From contig DATHNW010000034.1 of assembly GCA_035485575.1 (NCBI GenBank), positions 58,142 through 122,141 on the forward strand: a DNA stretch of 64,000 bases, given 5' to 3'. Source of the DNA: DASRHD01 sp035485575. GTDB lineage: Bacteria > Verrucomicrobiota > Verrucomicrobiia > Opitutales > Opitutaceae. The position numbers and the translations under genes were made by a program. The notes beneath the pieces were generated by a model, which was not told the origin of the DNA, searched no databases, and saw only the letters and a list, made by a program, of their open reading frames with translations. Below are positions 8,748 through 16,935 of the stretch, one piece after another. Position 1 is the first letter of the stretch. Every line of letters starts with the position of its first letter.

Positions 8748-8786
8748 CACCCCATCCTGCCAATCCGCGACCATGCACTTTTCATC

Positions 8787-9485
8787 ATGAATCCGAGCCC
8801 TACAACACCGCTCCTCCAGATCAGCGACCTCAAAAAATCCTTTGTCTCCCCCGAGGGTGACCGGAAGGCCATCGTGGACGTGCCGGAATTTTCGCTCGCC
8901 GCCGGCCAGCAGCTGGCGCTGCGCGGCGAGAGCGGTTCAGGCAAGACCACCTTCCTCCATCTGATCGCCGGCATCCTCACCGCCGACGCCGGCTCCATCC
9001 GTATCGGCGACCGCGACATGGCGGCACTCGGGGAACCGGCGCGCGACCGCCTGCGGGCCTCGGTCATCGGCTATGTCTTCCAGACCTTCAATCTGCTCCA
9101 GGGTTATTCGTGCCTTGAGAATGTGCTGCTGGGCATGGCGTTCGGTGGAAAGACGGACCGTGCCCACGCGATCACGCTGCTGACGCGCGTGGGCCTGGCG
9201 GACCGGTCGCGGCACTATCCCCGGCAGCTCTCCACCGGCCAGCAGCAGCGCGTGGCCGTGGCGCGGGCGCTGGCCAAGGGTCCAAAGCTCGTCCTCGCCG
9301 ACGAGCCCACCGGCAACCTCGACCGTCGGAACGCCCGCGCGGCTCTCGCGCTCATCCGCAAAACCTGCCATGAACACGGCGCCGCGCTGCTGCTCGTCAG
9401 CCACGATCCGGAGACGCTCGGCGCCTTCGAGGATGTGAGGGATTTTGCGAACATCAACTTGGCCATGCAGGAGGCCGTGTCATGA
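8787..9485 (+). CDS. ABC transporter ATPase, LolD/MacB type
   Basis: 232-residue ATP-binding subunit. Walker A GESGSGKT (47-54), the Q-loop at FQTFNLLQGYSCLENV, signature LSTGQQQRVAVARAL, Walker B KLVLADEPTGNLD and the switch histidine in LLVSHDP are all intact. The DEPTGNLDRRN form is that of the LolD/MacB/FtsE group, which drives mechanotransmission rather than classical import. The stop overlaps the permease start by 4 bases (ATGA), so the two form one unit. Confidence 0.93.
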   Translation: MNPSPTTPLLQISDLKKSFVSPEGDRKAIVDVPEFSLAAGQQLALRGESGSGKTTFLHLIAGILTADAGSIRIGDRDMAALGEPARDRLRASVIGYVFQTFNLLQGYSCLENVLLGMAFGGKTDRAHAITLLTRVGLADRSRHYPRQLSTGQQQRVAVARALAKGPKLVLADEPTGNLDRRNARAALALIRKTCHEHGAALLLVSHDPETLGAFEDVRDFANINLAMQEAVS

Positions 9486-10684
9486 CGCTCGCCCTCATCA
9501 TTCTCCGCAGCCTGCGGCAGCACGCGCTGTCCACCCTCGTCACCGCCCTCTCCATCGCGTTGGCCGGCGGCCTGCTCATGTCCGTCTGGGCGGTGAAGGA
9601 GCAATCCCAGGCCGTGTTCACTCATATGAACTCGGGTTTTGATGCGGTGCTTGGCGCGCGCGGCTCGAAACTCCAGCTCGTGCTGAATGCGATTTTCCAC
9701 CTCGAGGCCTCGCCCGGCAACATCTCCGCCGCCGACTACGAATTCATCAAGCGGCACCCGGCCGTGAAGCGGGCAATTCCGATCGCCGTCGGCGACAACC
9801 TGCGCGGCTACCGCATTGTCGGCACGATCCCCGAACTCTTCACCGACGTGGAATACGCAGCCGGAAAAAAGTTTTCGCTGAGCGCCGGCCGGCTGTTCGA
9901 TCCCGCGGAAAAGGAAGCTGTCATCGGAAGCTTCGTCGCGCAGGAACTCGGCCTGGGCGTCGGCGACACATTCCATCCCTTCCATGGCCTGATCTACGAC
10001 GAGCGGGACCAGCACGCCGAAACCTATCATGTGACCGGCGTGCTCGCGGCCTCCAACACACCCATCGACAAGGTGATTTGGATTCCACTGCACGGGCTGC
10101 AGACGATGAGCGGGCACGATCCGAGGGCGGCTACCGACGTGAGCGCGGTCCTGGTCCAGCTCCGTTCCCCCGCCGCCGGTTTCATGCTCGACCTGATGTA
10201 CAACAAGCAGGGCGACCGCCTCACCTTTGCGTATCCGATTGCGGCGATCATGGCCGGGCTTTTCCAGAAAATCAGCTGGTTCGACCAGGTGCTCTCGTTG
10301 ATCGCCTACCTGGTGGCGCTGGTGTCCGCCGCCGGAGTGCTCGTCGCCATCTACAACTCGATGGCGGCCCGCCGTCGGGACATCGCCATCCTGCGGGCGC
10401 TCGGCGCGCATCGCCGGACGGTCTGCAGCGCCATCGTACTCGAGGCCGCGGCCATCGGCGCGCTCGGCATGATCGCGGCCTTCGCCGTCTACGCCGGTAT
10501 CTTCACCATCGTTGCAGCGGTCATCCGCGCACAAACCGGCGTGATGCTTGAACCCTTCGCCTACAATCGCGTGATGCTCTGGGCACCCCTCGGCATGATC
10601 GCACTGTGCGCCCTGAGCGGACTCCTGCCGGCCTGGAAAGCCTACCGCACCGACATTGCCGGCAACCTCGCGCCCCTCTCATGA
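9482..10684 (+). CDS. ABC transporter permease, MacB/FtsX type
   Basis: 400-residue inner-membrane subunit. Membrane segment at about 12-34, then a large periplasmic MacB-like domain (about 40-260), then three membrane segments in the C-terminal FtsX domain (around 275-300, 320-345, 365-385). The cytoplasmic coupling stretch MAARRRDIAILRALGAHRRT is the FtsX family hallmark. It partners the ATPase just upstream. Similar pairs flanked by a His-rich periplasmic protein and a DUF3299 protein occur in zinc-repressed operons of gammaproteobacteria (PA4063-PA4066 of Pseudomonas aeruginosa, from memory), which suggests a role in metal homeostasis here. Confidence 0.9.
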   Translation: MTLALIILRSLRQHALSTLVTALSIALAGGLLMSVWAVKEQSQAVFTHMNSGFDAVLGARGSKLQLVLNAIFHLEASPGNISAADYEFIKRHPAVKRAIPIAVGDNLRGYRIVGTIPELFTDVEYAAGKKFSLSAGRLFDPAEKEAVIGSFVAQELGLGVGDTFHPFHGLIYDERDQHAETYHVTGVLAASNTPIDKVIWIPLHGLQTMSGHDPRAATDVSAVLVQLRSPAAGFMLDLMYNKQGDRLTFAYPIAAIMAGLFQKISWFDQVLSLIAYLVALVSAAGVLVAIYNSMAARRRDIAILRALGAHRRTVCSAIVLEAAAIGALGMIAAFAVYAGIFTIVAAVIRAQTGVMLEPFAYNRVMLWAPLGMIALCALSGLLPAWKAYRTDIAGNLAPLS

Positions 10685-10709
10685 CTCCGGCCACCCATCG
10701 CTGTCCGTC

Positions 10710-11189
10710 ATGAAAATCTCCAGGCTCACTTCTTGTTTGCTTATTCTCCCACTGGCGCTGGCCGCGGGTTGCAGCAAAAAATATGTCATGACCGACTCGC
10801 CGTACAAGCATGTGCACCATCCGCCGCATGGCGGCATACCCGTGGTTCTCGGGGACGAAGCTTATCATCTGGAACTCGTCCTGAATGCCGGCAGCGGCAC
10901 GCTGCAAGCCTACGTTCTTGACGGCGAGATGGAGGAGTTCATCCGCTCTGCCGTACCCTCCATCGAGATCACGGCCGCCGTCAACGGTGCGCCGCAAACG
11001 CTCATGCTCAAGGCCGTGGCCAATCCGGCGACCGGGGAAACCGTCGGCGACACTTCACTCTTTGAAGCGCAGGCCGGTTGGCTGAAAACAACGAAGGAAT
11101 TTGATGCCGTGCTTAAAAGCATTACTGTCCGCGGCACAACCTTCAGCGACGTAAAATTCAATTATCCGAAGGGCAATGATACGGATTGA
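10710..11189 (+). CDS. His-rich metal-binding-like lipoprotein
   Basis: 159 residues starting at the ATG 10710, with signal sequence and lipobox LAAGC (Cys21). Directly after the anchor is a histidine cluster (KHVHHPPHGG, about 33-42), then a beta-rich domain containing EAYHLELVLNAGSGTLQAYV. This looks like a periplasmic or outer-membrane metal-binding protein; no named family is certain. It lies 25 bases after the ABC permease and overlaps the DUF3299 gene by 14 bases, so the four genes should be co-expressed. It may hand metal to, or take it from, the ABC pair. Confidence 0.7.
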   Translation: MKISRLTSCLLILPLALAAGCSKKYVMTDSPYKHVHHPPHGGIPVVLGDEAYHLELVLNAGSGTLQAYVLDGEMEEFIRSAVPSIEITAAVNGAPQTLMLKAVANPATGETVGDTSLFEAQAGWLKTTKEFDAVLKSITVRGTTFSDVKFNYPKGNDTD

Positions 11190-11772
11190 ACCAAAAACCG
11201 GACTGAGACTGGGAGTCGCCGCCCTGATGGTGGCGCTGGGTTTCCCCTTGCGCGCGGGGATCGACCCGATGAACCCCAATGCCACTCTCTACGAACGGCC
11301 GCCGACACCGGCCGGGGCGGCCAATTCTCAGCCGCCAGTATTTCCTGAGCTGAAACAAGGGGCCGATGGCTACTGGATCGTGGACTTCCGCCATCTCGCG
11401 TCATTTGCCTTCGCACCGCCGGCGCCCGACGCGCCGCCCAAGTCCGGTTCGGTCGAAGGCATTCCCCAAAATGTACGGGCGCTCGAGGGCAAGCACGTTT
11501 GCATCAGCGGCTATCTGCTGCCGCTCAGCATGGACGACCATAGCAATCTGGTGAAAGAATTCCTCATCATCCGCAGCCCGATGGTCTGCTGCTACGGGGT
11601 CGCGCCCAAGCCCAACGAATGGGTGGTGGTCAAAATGAAGGGCCAGGGCATCGCCGACACCATGGACATGCCGATGAATTTCTACGGTACGCTGCACGTC
11701 GGTCAGATCTACGAGGACGGCGCTTTCGCAGGCCTCTACCGGCTCGATGGCGAAAAAGCGGCGGCCCATTAG
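11176..11772 (+). CDS. DUF3299 exported protein
   Basis: 198 residues with an N-terminal signal segment (about 12-26). The core (EGKHVCISGYLLPLSMDD, FLIIRSPMVCCYGVAPKPNE, MDMPMNFYGTLHVG) is that of DUF3299, a small exported family with an OB-like fold and conserved cysteines, function unproven. Homologues are commonly the last gene of operons that pair a MacB-like ABC transporter with a His-rich protein and are repressed by Zur in some Proteobacteria. The start codon lies inside the preceding lipoprotein gene. It is the likely end of the metal-handling operon. Confidence 0.8.
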   Translation: MIRIEPKTGLRLGVAALMVALGFPLRAGIDPMNPNATLYERPPTPAGAANSQPPVFPELKQGADGYWIVDFRHLASFAFAPPAPDAPPKSGSVEGIPQNVRALEGKHVCISGYLLPLSMDDHSNLVKEFLIIRSPMVCCYGVAPKPNEWVVVKMKGQGIADTMDMPMNFYGTLHVGQIYEDGAFAGLYRLDGEKAAAH

Positions 11773-11987
11773 TCCTCACCACCATGGATTGGATCGCACA
11801 GCGGGGTGGCAGTCCACCCAGGGTTCCAAGGAGGTTATAAAAGCGGGAATTCCGGCCTTCGCGTTGCAGAAAAGAAGGAACGTCCGTGGCCTTTTTCGGA
11901 CAATGCTGCATGTTATAAGCTGCATACGGCGCCAGGTGGATGCGCCCAGCCGCCGCCAGCGTCAGCCCTTAAACCCAAAGAGGCGCG

Positions 11988-12452
11988 ATGAACACCGAAC
12001 AGTTTGTGCTGAGCTACCTGCCCACCGCCTTGGTGGCGGGCGTCCTCGGCGTGACGGCGCTGGAGCTGGTCATGTGGCTGATCACGCGCAAAGGCTGGGC
12101 GCAGGGCAACATGATCGTCGCCATCGGCAGCCTGCTGACGGGATCACGGAAAAACGCCTTCAAAGTCGGCGTCGTGCTGCATGTCATCTCGGGCGTGATT
12201 TTCGCCCTGCTTTACGCCTGGGCAATGTGGAGGCTGGGCTTCACCCATCTGCCCACCGCGCTCGCCGCCGGCGTTGGCTTCGGCACGTTGCACGGCATGA
12301 TCGTGAGCCTGGCTCTCGTGTGGATCGTCTCGGAGCATCATCCCCTCGAGGAGTTCAATGAGGCCGGGCTGGCCATCGGGGTGAGCCATGTCGCCGGCCA
12401 TGTGGCTTTTGGCGCCATGGTTGGGCTCGTGATCGGGCTTTCTCCACTGTAA
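11988..12452 (+). CDS. Small integral membrane protein, unknown
   Basis: 154 residues with four predicted membrane segments (about 9-31, 55-77, 85-107, 125-150) and short loops. The SRKNAFKVG loop and a conserved-looking HPLEEFNEAG stretch lie between segments; several histidines (VVLHVISG, GTLHGM, VSHVAGHVAFG) sit in or near membranes and might bind a metal or heme, but I see no known motif. An AGAGG stretch 8 bases before the ATG could serve as ribosome binding site. No function is proposed. The 215 bases upstream hold only a 6-bp hairpin (GGGTGG/CCACCC, 11804-11819). Confidence 0.65.
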   Translation: MNTEQFVLSYLPTALVAGVLGVTALELVMWLITRKGWAQGNMIVAIGSLLTGSRKNAFKVGVVLHVISGVIFALLYAWAMWRLGFTHLPTALAAGVGFGTLHGMIVSLALVWIVSEHHPLEEFNEAGLAIGVSHVAGHVAFGAMVGLVIGLSPL

Positions 12453-12530
12453 CAAGTTTGGATTAAATGCCTTGCCGGCGAGGAGGCCTGAGGGGCGCAG
12501 CGGGCGGATATCTCGTTCCAAAAAGGTGAA

Positions 12531-12551
12531 ATTTGGCCCGATGGGCCAAAT
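12531..12551. repeat. Perfect 9-bp inverted repeat (hairpin)
   Basis: ATTTGGCCC (12531-12539), a 3-base gap, and GGGCCAAAT (12543-12551). It lies 78 bases after the stop of the small membrane protein and 99 bases before the FNPQPDPPG-repeat gene. No T-run follows, so it is not a classical terminator; it could be an operator or RNA hairpin. Confidence 0.4.
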
Positions 12552-12650
12552 CCCTCTTGTTGACGCAACAGATTGGCGCCAAAAATGCTGGCGAAACGTC
12601 CCCGTCACCAGCCGTGGCGGTTCACAGCAAGTCGATTAGAAATCCAAACC

Positions 12651-13595
12651 ATGAAAAAAATCCTCCTCTTCGCGCTCATGTCCGGAGCGCTCGCGGTCGC
12701 GCCGGCCCACGCCTTCAATCCCCAGCCCGATCCTCCCGGTTTCGGCCTGATCGGCCTCACGGCCAGCGAAACCCTGCGCCTGAACGTGTCCAATATCACC
12801 ACCGCGGGACCGCAAAAATATCCGCCCGGCCCGTGCAAGGTGGAAATCACCTTTCTCGATGGGGCCGGCACGGAATTGCTGCCCGCGGTCCAAACCACGC
12901 TGAAAGCCGGCGAATCCACGTCGTTCGACCTGAACGGGGCGGACATCACGCGCGGCGTGACCGGAGTCGATTCGACCAACGCCGTCGTCCTTTCGCGCGT
13001 GGAAGTTCATCCGGTGATCAAGATCATCCCGATTACACGGGTGAATCTGCTGCCGCCCGGACCATGCGTTACGACGATCGAGCTCATCGACAACCAGACC
13101 GGCCGCACCTTCCTGACCTCCGGACCGCAAAAGCCCGGCTCCATCTATGAATTCAATCCCCAGCCCGACCCGCCTGGCGACATCACCTTCGGCCTGGTGG
13201 GAATCGTTCCCGGCCAGACCCTCCGCCTCACCGCGTTGAATTCCTCCGGTGAACAGAACTTTCCTCCCGACCCGTGCCGCGTCACACTGACCATCTTCAA
13301 TGATCAGGGCCATGTCGTGGTGCGCTCGTCCGAAGTCCTGAAGGCGGGAAAATCGACGTTTCTCGATCTGCCGCTGGCGACCGAACTGCCGCCGATTGAC
13401 ACCAATGCTGTCGCCGGACCGGCGAGCCAGCTGCAATTACGCGGGATTGTGACGGTCGAGCCCGTCAATGGACGGCAATCTCCGCCCGATCCCTGTCACG
13501 CCTCGCTCGAGGTGTTCGACCAGGCAACAGGCCGGACCACCGCCCTGCTCTCACCGCAGCACGTTCCTTTGAAGCCACCCGGGCCGAGCAACTAA
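12651..13595 (+). CDS. Secreted FNPQPDPPG-repeat protein
   Basis: 314 residues from the ATG at 12651 (the frame opens earlier at 12573, but this start gives a clean signal peptide, about 1-21 ending APAHA). The mature protein begins with FNPQPDPPG, and the same nonapeptide returns near residue 180. There are also four PP[GD]PC motifs (YPPGPC, LPPGPC, FPPDPC, SPPDPC), each followed by an alternating beta strand, so the protein is built of four beta modules in two halves, each with one cysteine. Export to the periplasm or outside is likely; function is not known. The FNPQPDPPG phrase occurs in other secreted bacterial proteins. Confidence 0.75.
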   Translation: MKKILLFALMSGALAVAPAHAFNPQPDPPGFGLIGLTASETLRLNVSNITTAGPQKYPPGPCKVEITFLDGAGTELLPAVQTTLKAGESTSFDLNGADITRGVTGVDSTNAVVLSRVEVHPVIKIIPITRVNLLPPGPCVTTIELIDNQTGRTFLTSGPQKPGSIYEFNPQPDPPGDITFGLVGIVPGQTLRLTALNSSGEQNFPPDPCRVTLTIFNDQGHVVVRSSEVLKAGKSTFLDLPLATELPPIDTNAVAGPASQLQLRGIVTVEPVNGRQSPPDPCHASLEVFDQATGRTTALLSPQHVPLKPPGPSN

Positions 13596-13621
13596 TCCCA
13601 CCCGGCAGATTTGTTTAAAAC

Positions 13622-13657
13622 CAGGCGGCGGCGGTGAAAACTGCCGTCGCCTGTTTT
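13622..13657. terminator. Bidirectional rho-independent terminator
   Basis: A 14-bp stem (13622-13635 with 13640-13653, two G-T wobbles) and GAAA tetraloop, preceded by TTTAAAA and followed by TTTT. It lies between the convergent FNPQPDPPG-repeat gene and ftsY and can serve both strands. Confidence 0.85.
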
Positions 13658-14579
13658 ATGTTGCCTCGAGACCGAACACGGCCCGGGCGTAGTTTTCGAC
13701 GGAAAACGGCTGCAGGTCCTCCGCCTGCTCGCCGAGACCAAGAAAATAAATCGGCAGCTTCAATTCGCGCCAGATGCCGACCAGCGCGCCGCCGCGCGAA
13801 GTGCCGTCGAGCTTGGTCACAACGAGGCCGGTGAGGCCGAAGTTCTTGTGGAAAATGCGCGCCTGCTCGATGGAGTTGCTGCCGAGCGAGCCGTCAACCA
13901 CGAGCCATGCCTGGTGGGGCGCAGCAGGATCATTTTTTTGCAACACACGGCGGATTTTTGCCAGTTCCTCCATGAGGTTGCCCTTCGTATGCAGGCGGCC
14001 GGCGGTATCCACGATGAGATAGTCGCGGCCGCGCGCCTTGGCCGCCTGCCACGCGTCGAAGGCCACGGCAGCGGCATCCGCGCCCGTATGGCTGGCGATG
14101 ATTTCCAGCTCGAGGCGCTGCGCCCAGGTTTTGAGCTGCTCGACAGCCGCAGCGCGAAAGGTGTCCGCCGCGGCGAGCACCACACTGCGACCCTCCTGCT
14201 TCAGCCGCCACGCGAGCTTGGCCGCGGTGGTGGTCTTGCCGGAGCCGTTGACGCCGATGAGGCAGATGACGGTGGGCGGCTGCGGCGCGGGGGCAAGCAG
14301 GCCCTCGCTACCGGCGAGCGCGCGGCGCAGCACCGCGGCGCCGATCTCGGCCGCCTGCCGGCCCTGCAGCTCCTTGTCCCGGCCGTAGGCTTTTTTGATT
14401 TCGGCCAGGATCTCCGTCGTGGTCTCGACGCCGAAGTCGGCGGTGTAAAGCGCCTCCTCAAGTTCGCCCAGCGAGGCGGCATCGATCTTCCGCCCGCCAA
14501 AAACCGCGTGCGTCTTCTCGGTGATGGCCGCGACGGTCTTGGCCAGGCCATCCTTGAATTTTTTAAAGAGACTGAACAT
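13656..14579 (-). CDS. ftsY: FtsY, signal recognition particle receptor
   Basis: SRP receptor GTPase that docks ribosome-nascent chain complexes at the membrane. The 307 residues comprise a short N domain (about 1-95, no long acidic A domain, as in many non-enteric bacteria) and the G domain with G1 GVNGSGKTTTAAKL, DTFRAAAVEQLK, G3 DTAGRLHTKGNL, G4 TKLDGTSRGGALVGI and the closing LGLGEQAEDLQPF. The family is essential and the reading frame is intact. It follows nusB by 81 bases on the minus strand; that gap holds a repeat-like element. Confidence 0.96.
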   Translation of the reverse strand: MFSLFKKFKDGLAKTVAAITEKTHAVFGGRKIDAASLGELEEALYTADFGVETTTEILAEIKKAYGRDKELQGRQAAEIGAAVLRRALAGSEGLLAPAPQPPTVICLIGVNGSGKTTTAAKLAWRLKQEGRSVVLAAADTFRAAAVEQLKTWAQRLELEIIASHTGADAAAVAFDAWQAAKARGRDYLIVDTAGRLHTKGNLMEELAKIRRVLQKNDPAAPHQAWLVVDGSLGSNSIEQARIFHKNFGLTGLVVTKLDGTSRGGALVGIWRELKLPIYFLGLGEQAEDLQPFSVENYARAVFGLEAT

Positions 14580-14630
14580 GAAATCGCGGAATCACTGAAG
14601 GGCGGAAGCGCCGAACTGAAAATTTCTGTA

Positions 14631-14660
14631 TTTCCGTTCTTTCGCGTTTTTGCGATTAAT
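14631..14660 (+). repeat. Short intergenic repeat-like element (copy 1)
   Basis: The stretch TTTCCGTTCTTTCGCG (14631-14646) plus TTTTTGCGATTAA has the periodic T-rich/GCG build of widespread short intergenic repeats of the CTTTGCG...TTAA kind. It sits between nusB and ftsY. The other two copies in this window belong to a related variant; this one is the most divergent. Confidence 0.35.
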
Positions 14661-15110
14661 TCATTCCGCCGTCGCCTTGCGCGCGTCGCGGCCGAGCTGG
14701 TCCTTCAGCCGGTCGAGGATGCCGTTGATGAAGCGCTTGGCGTCGGCATTGGAAAATTCCTTGGAGAGGTCTATGGCTTCGTTGATGGAGACGACCGGAG
14801 GGATGTCCTTGCGGTAAAGCATCTCGAAGATGGCGAGGCGCAGGATGGCGAGGTCGATCTTGGCGATGCGGGCGAATTCCCAGTTGTGTGCGAGGCCCTT
14901 GATGTGTGCATCGATCTCAGCGATGTGCTCGATGATGCCGTTGATGAGCTCCTCGCCGAAGGCATAGTGCTCGCGCGGCTGCTCCTGGCCCGCGAAAAAG
15001 ACACGCAGGTCATCGGCCAGGTTCGCAGGAGCATTGAGGCTCCAGGCGAAGAGATACTGCATGGCCGCGACGCGGCCGTCACGGCGCTGGACGAACTGGC
15101 CTTTGCTCAT
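14661..15110 (-). CDS. nusB: NusB, transcription antitermination factor
   Basis: RNA-binding Nus factor (partner NusE/S10) needed for rRNA antitermination. 149 residues, all-helical. The N-terminal RRDGRVAAMQYLFAW, the middle ELINGIIEHIAEIDAHIKG and the C-terminal IDLAILRLAIFEML, PPVVSINEAIDLSKEF and FINGILDRL are the standard NusB blocks. The ATG overlaps the ribH stop (ATGA). ribH-nusB pairing is a common arrangement in bacteria and supports both calls. Confidence 0.95.
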   Translation of the reverse strand: MSKGQFVQRRDGRVAAMQYLFAWSLNAPANLADDLRVFFAGQEQPREHYAFGEELINGIIEHIAEIDAHIKGLAHNWEFARIAKIDLAILRLAIFEMLYRKDIPPVVSINEAIDLSKEFSNADAKRFINGILDRLKDQLGRDARKATAE

Positions 15111-15580
15111 TTGGAAAGTTTTCCCTTCAACGCGGCCATCTCAAGGGCAGCGCGGGCAAATTCGACCCCGCGGTTGATTTTGCCGAGGCAGCGCGCCTCG
15201 GCCTGGGCGCGGGTTTCGGCAACGATGATGCCATTGATGACCGGCATGTGTTCGTCGAGCGCGACGCGCTGAAGCGCATGCGCCGCGGCATGCGCGATGA
15301 GTTCGAAGTGGAGCGTGTCGCCACGGATGAGCACGCCGAGTGCGATGAGTGCGTCGAACTTCGCACGACGCGCGAGCAGTTGCACCGCGGAGGGCAGTTC
15401 GTTGGAGCCGGGCACCCGCACAACCACGAGCTTTTTTTGCTTCACGCCGGCGGCACGCAGGTGCACACGGACCTGCTGCAGGAGCGCATCGACGAGCCTT
15501 CGATTGAAGCGCGCTGCGGCAATGCCGATGCGGAAAGGGGCGCCGTCGAAGGCGGAAGCGGTGGGTGCGGCAAGGCTCAT
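15107..15580 (-). CDS. ribH: RibH, lumazine synthase
   Basis: 6,7-dimethyl-8-ribityllumazine synthase, condensing the RibA/RibD-derived pyrimidine with 3,4-dihydroxy-2-butanone 4-phosphate in riboflavin synthesis; forms a 60-mer or pentamer. 157 residues from the ATG at 15580. Motifs: RIGIAAARFNRRLVDALL, VRVPGSNELPSAVQLL, ALGVLIRGDTLHFELIA and MPVINGIIVAETRAQAEAR. In the catalytic GxTxHxE/D region it reads RGDTLHFEL, with the histidine kept. A TTG at 15589 would add three residues. It follows ribB(A) by 54 bases and is coupled to nusB. Confidence 0.94.
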   Translation of the reverse strand: MSLAAPTASAFDGAPFRIGIAAARFNRRLVDALLQQVRVHLRAAGVKQKKLVVVRVPGSNELPSAVQLLARRAKFDALIALGVLIRGDTLHFELIAHAAAHALQRVALDEHMPVINGIIVAETRAQAEARCLGKINRGVEFARAALEMAALKGKLSK

Positions 15581-15634
15581 AAAGAACAATGGGAGTATCT
15601 TCAGTCCGGCATCAGCAATCAGAAAGCATGCGTT

Positions 15635-16741
15635 TCACAGCGGCACCTGTTCGACAATTTCCAGGCCGTAACCGTCGAGACCGACCACGCGCCGGGCGGT
15701 GCCGGAGAGCAGGCGGATTTTGCGCAGGCCGAGGGCAGCAAGGATTTGCGCGCCGATGCCATAATCGCGAAAACTTGCCGGCAGGGGTTTCGTTCCGCCG
15801 GGTTGCTGTCCAAGCCGGTCGAGCGCATCATGGCCGCCGTCGGGCTGCTCGATATAAAGAATGACTCCATGCCGCGCACGGGCCACGGCCTCGAGCGAGG
15901 CAACGAGCGAGTGATGGCTGTCCATGCCTTTCGCGCGGAAAACGTCACTGAGCAGGTTTTCGCTGTGCACCCGCACCAGTGTGGGCTCAGGGCCGAGGCT
16001 GCCCATGGAGAACGCCAGGTGGTGGCGGCCATCGAGCTTGCTGCGAAAGACATGCAGGGTGAATCCACCAAAATCAGAGGGAAAAGGTCTGGCGCAGACA
16101 AGCTCGACGAGCCGGTCCCGCTTGGCGCGATGCTCGATAAGCTGCGCAATGGAAATCATCCGCAGGCCGAATTTCTTCCTGAACTCCACCAGCTGGGGCA
16201 GGCGCTGGACGGTGCCATCATCGTTGACCAGCTCGCAGAGCACACCACCCGGCTGCAGGCCGGCCAGAAGGGCCAGATCCACCGCCGCCTCGGTATGGCC
16301 GGCGCGCTCAAGCACGCCGCCGGGACGGGCGCGCAACGGAAAGACGTGGCCGGGCTGCACCAGCTGCTCGGGCCGCGCCTGCGGGTCGGCCAGGATGCGG
16401 ATGGTCTCCGTGCGATCCTGGGCGCTGATGCCGGTGGTGATGCCATCGGCCGCATCGACGCTCACGGTGAAATCGGTGCGCTTGGATTCGCGATTTTGCG
16501 CCACCATCGGCCCAAGGCCGAGCCGGCGGAGCTGCGGCTCCAGGGTCGGCACGCAAACGATGCCACTGCCGTAGCGGATCATCATGTTGACCTTCTCCGG
16601 TGTGACCTTCTCCGCCGCCATGATGAGGTCGCCCTCGTTTTCCCGGCTCTCATCGTCAGACACGATGACAAGCCGGCCGGCGGCGATGTCCTGGATGGCG
16701 GACTCGACCGGGTCAAAGGGCGTGGGAACAGAGGCACTCAT
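15635..16741 (-). CDS. ribB: RibB with degenerate RibA-like domain
   Basis: 368 residues from the ATG at 16741 (the frame stays open to 16996). Residues about 8-205 are a complete 3,4-dihydroxy-2-butanone-4-phosphate synthase domain: VIVSDDESRENEGDLIMAAE, TDFTVSVDAADGITTGISA, GHVFPLRARPGGVLERAGHT and CELVNDDGT. The C-terminal part has the fold-like blocks of GTP cyclohydrolase II (HVFRSKLDGRHHLAFSMG, LVRVHSENLLSDVF), but where active enzymes have three zinc cysteines (SECLTGD and SLRCDCG) it reads SENLLSDVFRAKGMDSHH, with none. GTP cyclohydrolase II activity is therefore unlikely. Comparable RibB proteins with a dead or repurposed extra domain are known (RibBX-like). Active RibA must be elsewhere. 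Confidence 0.85.
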   Translation of the reverse strand: MSASVPTPFDPVESAIQDIAAGRLVIVSDDESRENEGDLIMAAEKVTPEKVNMMIRYGSGIVCVPTLEPQLRRLGLGPMVAQNRESKRTDFTVSVDAADGITTGISAQDRTETIRILADPQARPEQLVQPGHVFPLRARPGGVLERAGHTEAAVDLALLAGLQPGGVLCELVNDDGTVQRLPQLVEFRKKFGLRMISIAQLIEHRAKRDRLVELVCARPFPSDFGGFTLHVFRSKLDGRHHLAFSMGSLGPEPTLVRVHSENLLSDVFRAKGMDSHHSLVASLEAVARARHGVILYIEQPDGGHDALDRLGQQPGGTKPLPASFRDYGIGAQILAALGLRKIRLLSGTARRVVGLDGYGLEIVEQVPL

Positions 16742-16935
16742 GGCGGAAGGATTAACGTCACGCGAAGGCCGCACGGTGTCAATGTGCAGCAGAAGCCGCT
16801 TTTCTCCGGTTGCCAGCCGCGGGCCGGGCGCTTTGATTTGAACCTTTCCCGACATTCCGCCGTGCCAACGCCCTCGCTTCATCCCCGGTTTTTCCTGACG
16901 TACACGCGGACGCCGGACGGAAGCTGACGCCGACC

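Noticed and set aside
11828..11834. Perfect AAGGAGG ribosome-binding-like sequence
   Set aside because: No start codon follows at a suitable distance and no supported frame begins there.
15248..16927. 559-codon plus-strand open frame opposite ribH/ribB
   Set aside because: Antisense to two clearly conserved riboflavin genes; no recognisable domain.
16742..16935. FMN riboswitch upstream of ribB
   Set aside because: I looked for the conserved RFN core on the minus strand and found no matching blocks; the region only stays open in the ribB frame.
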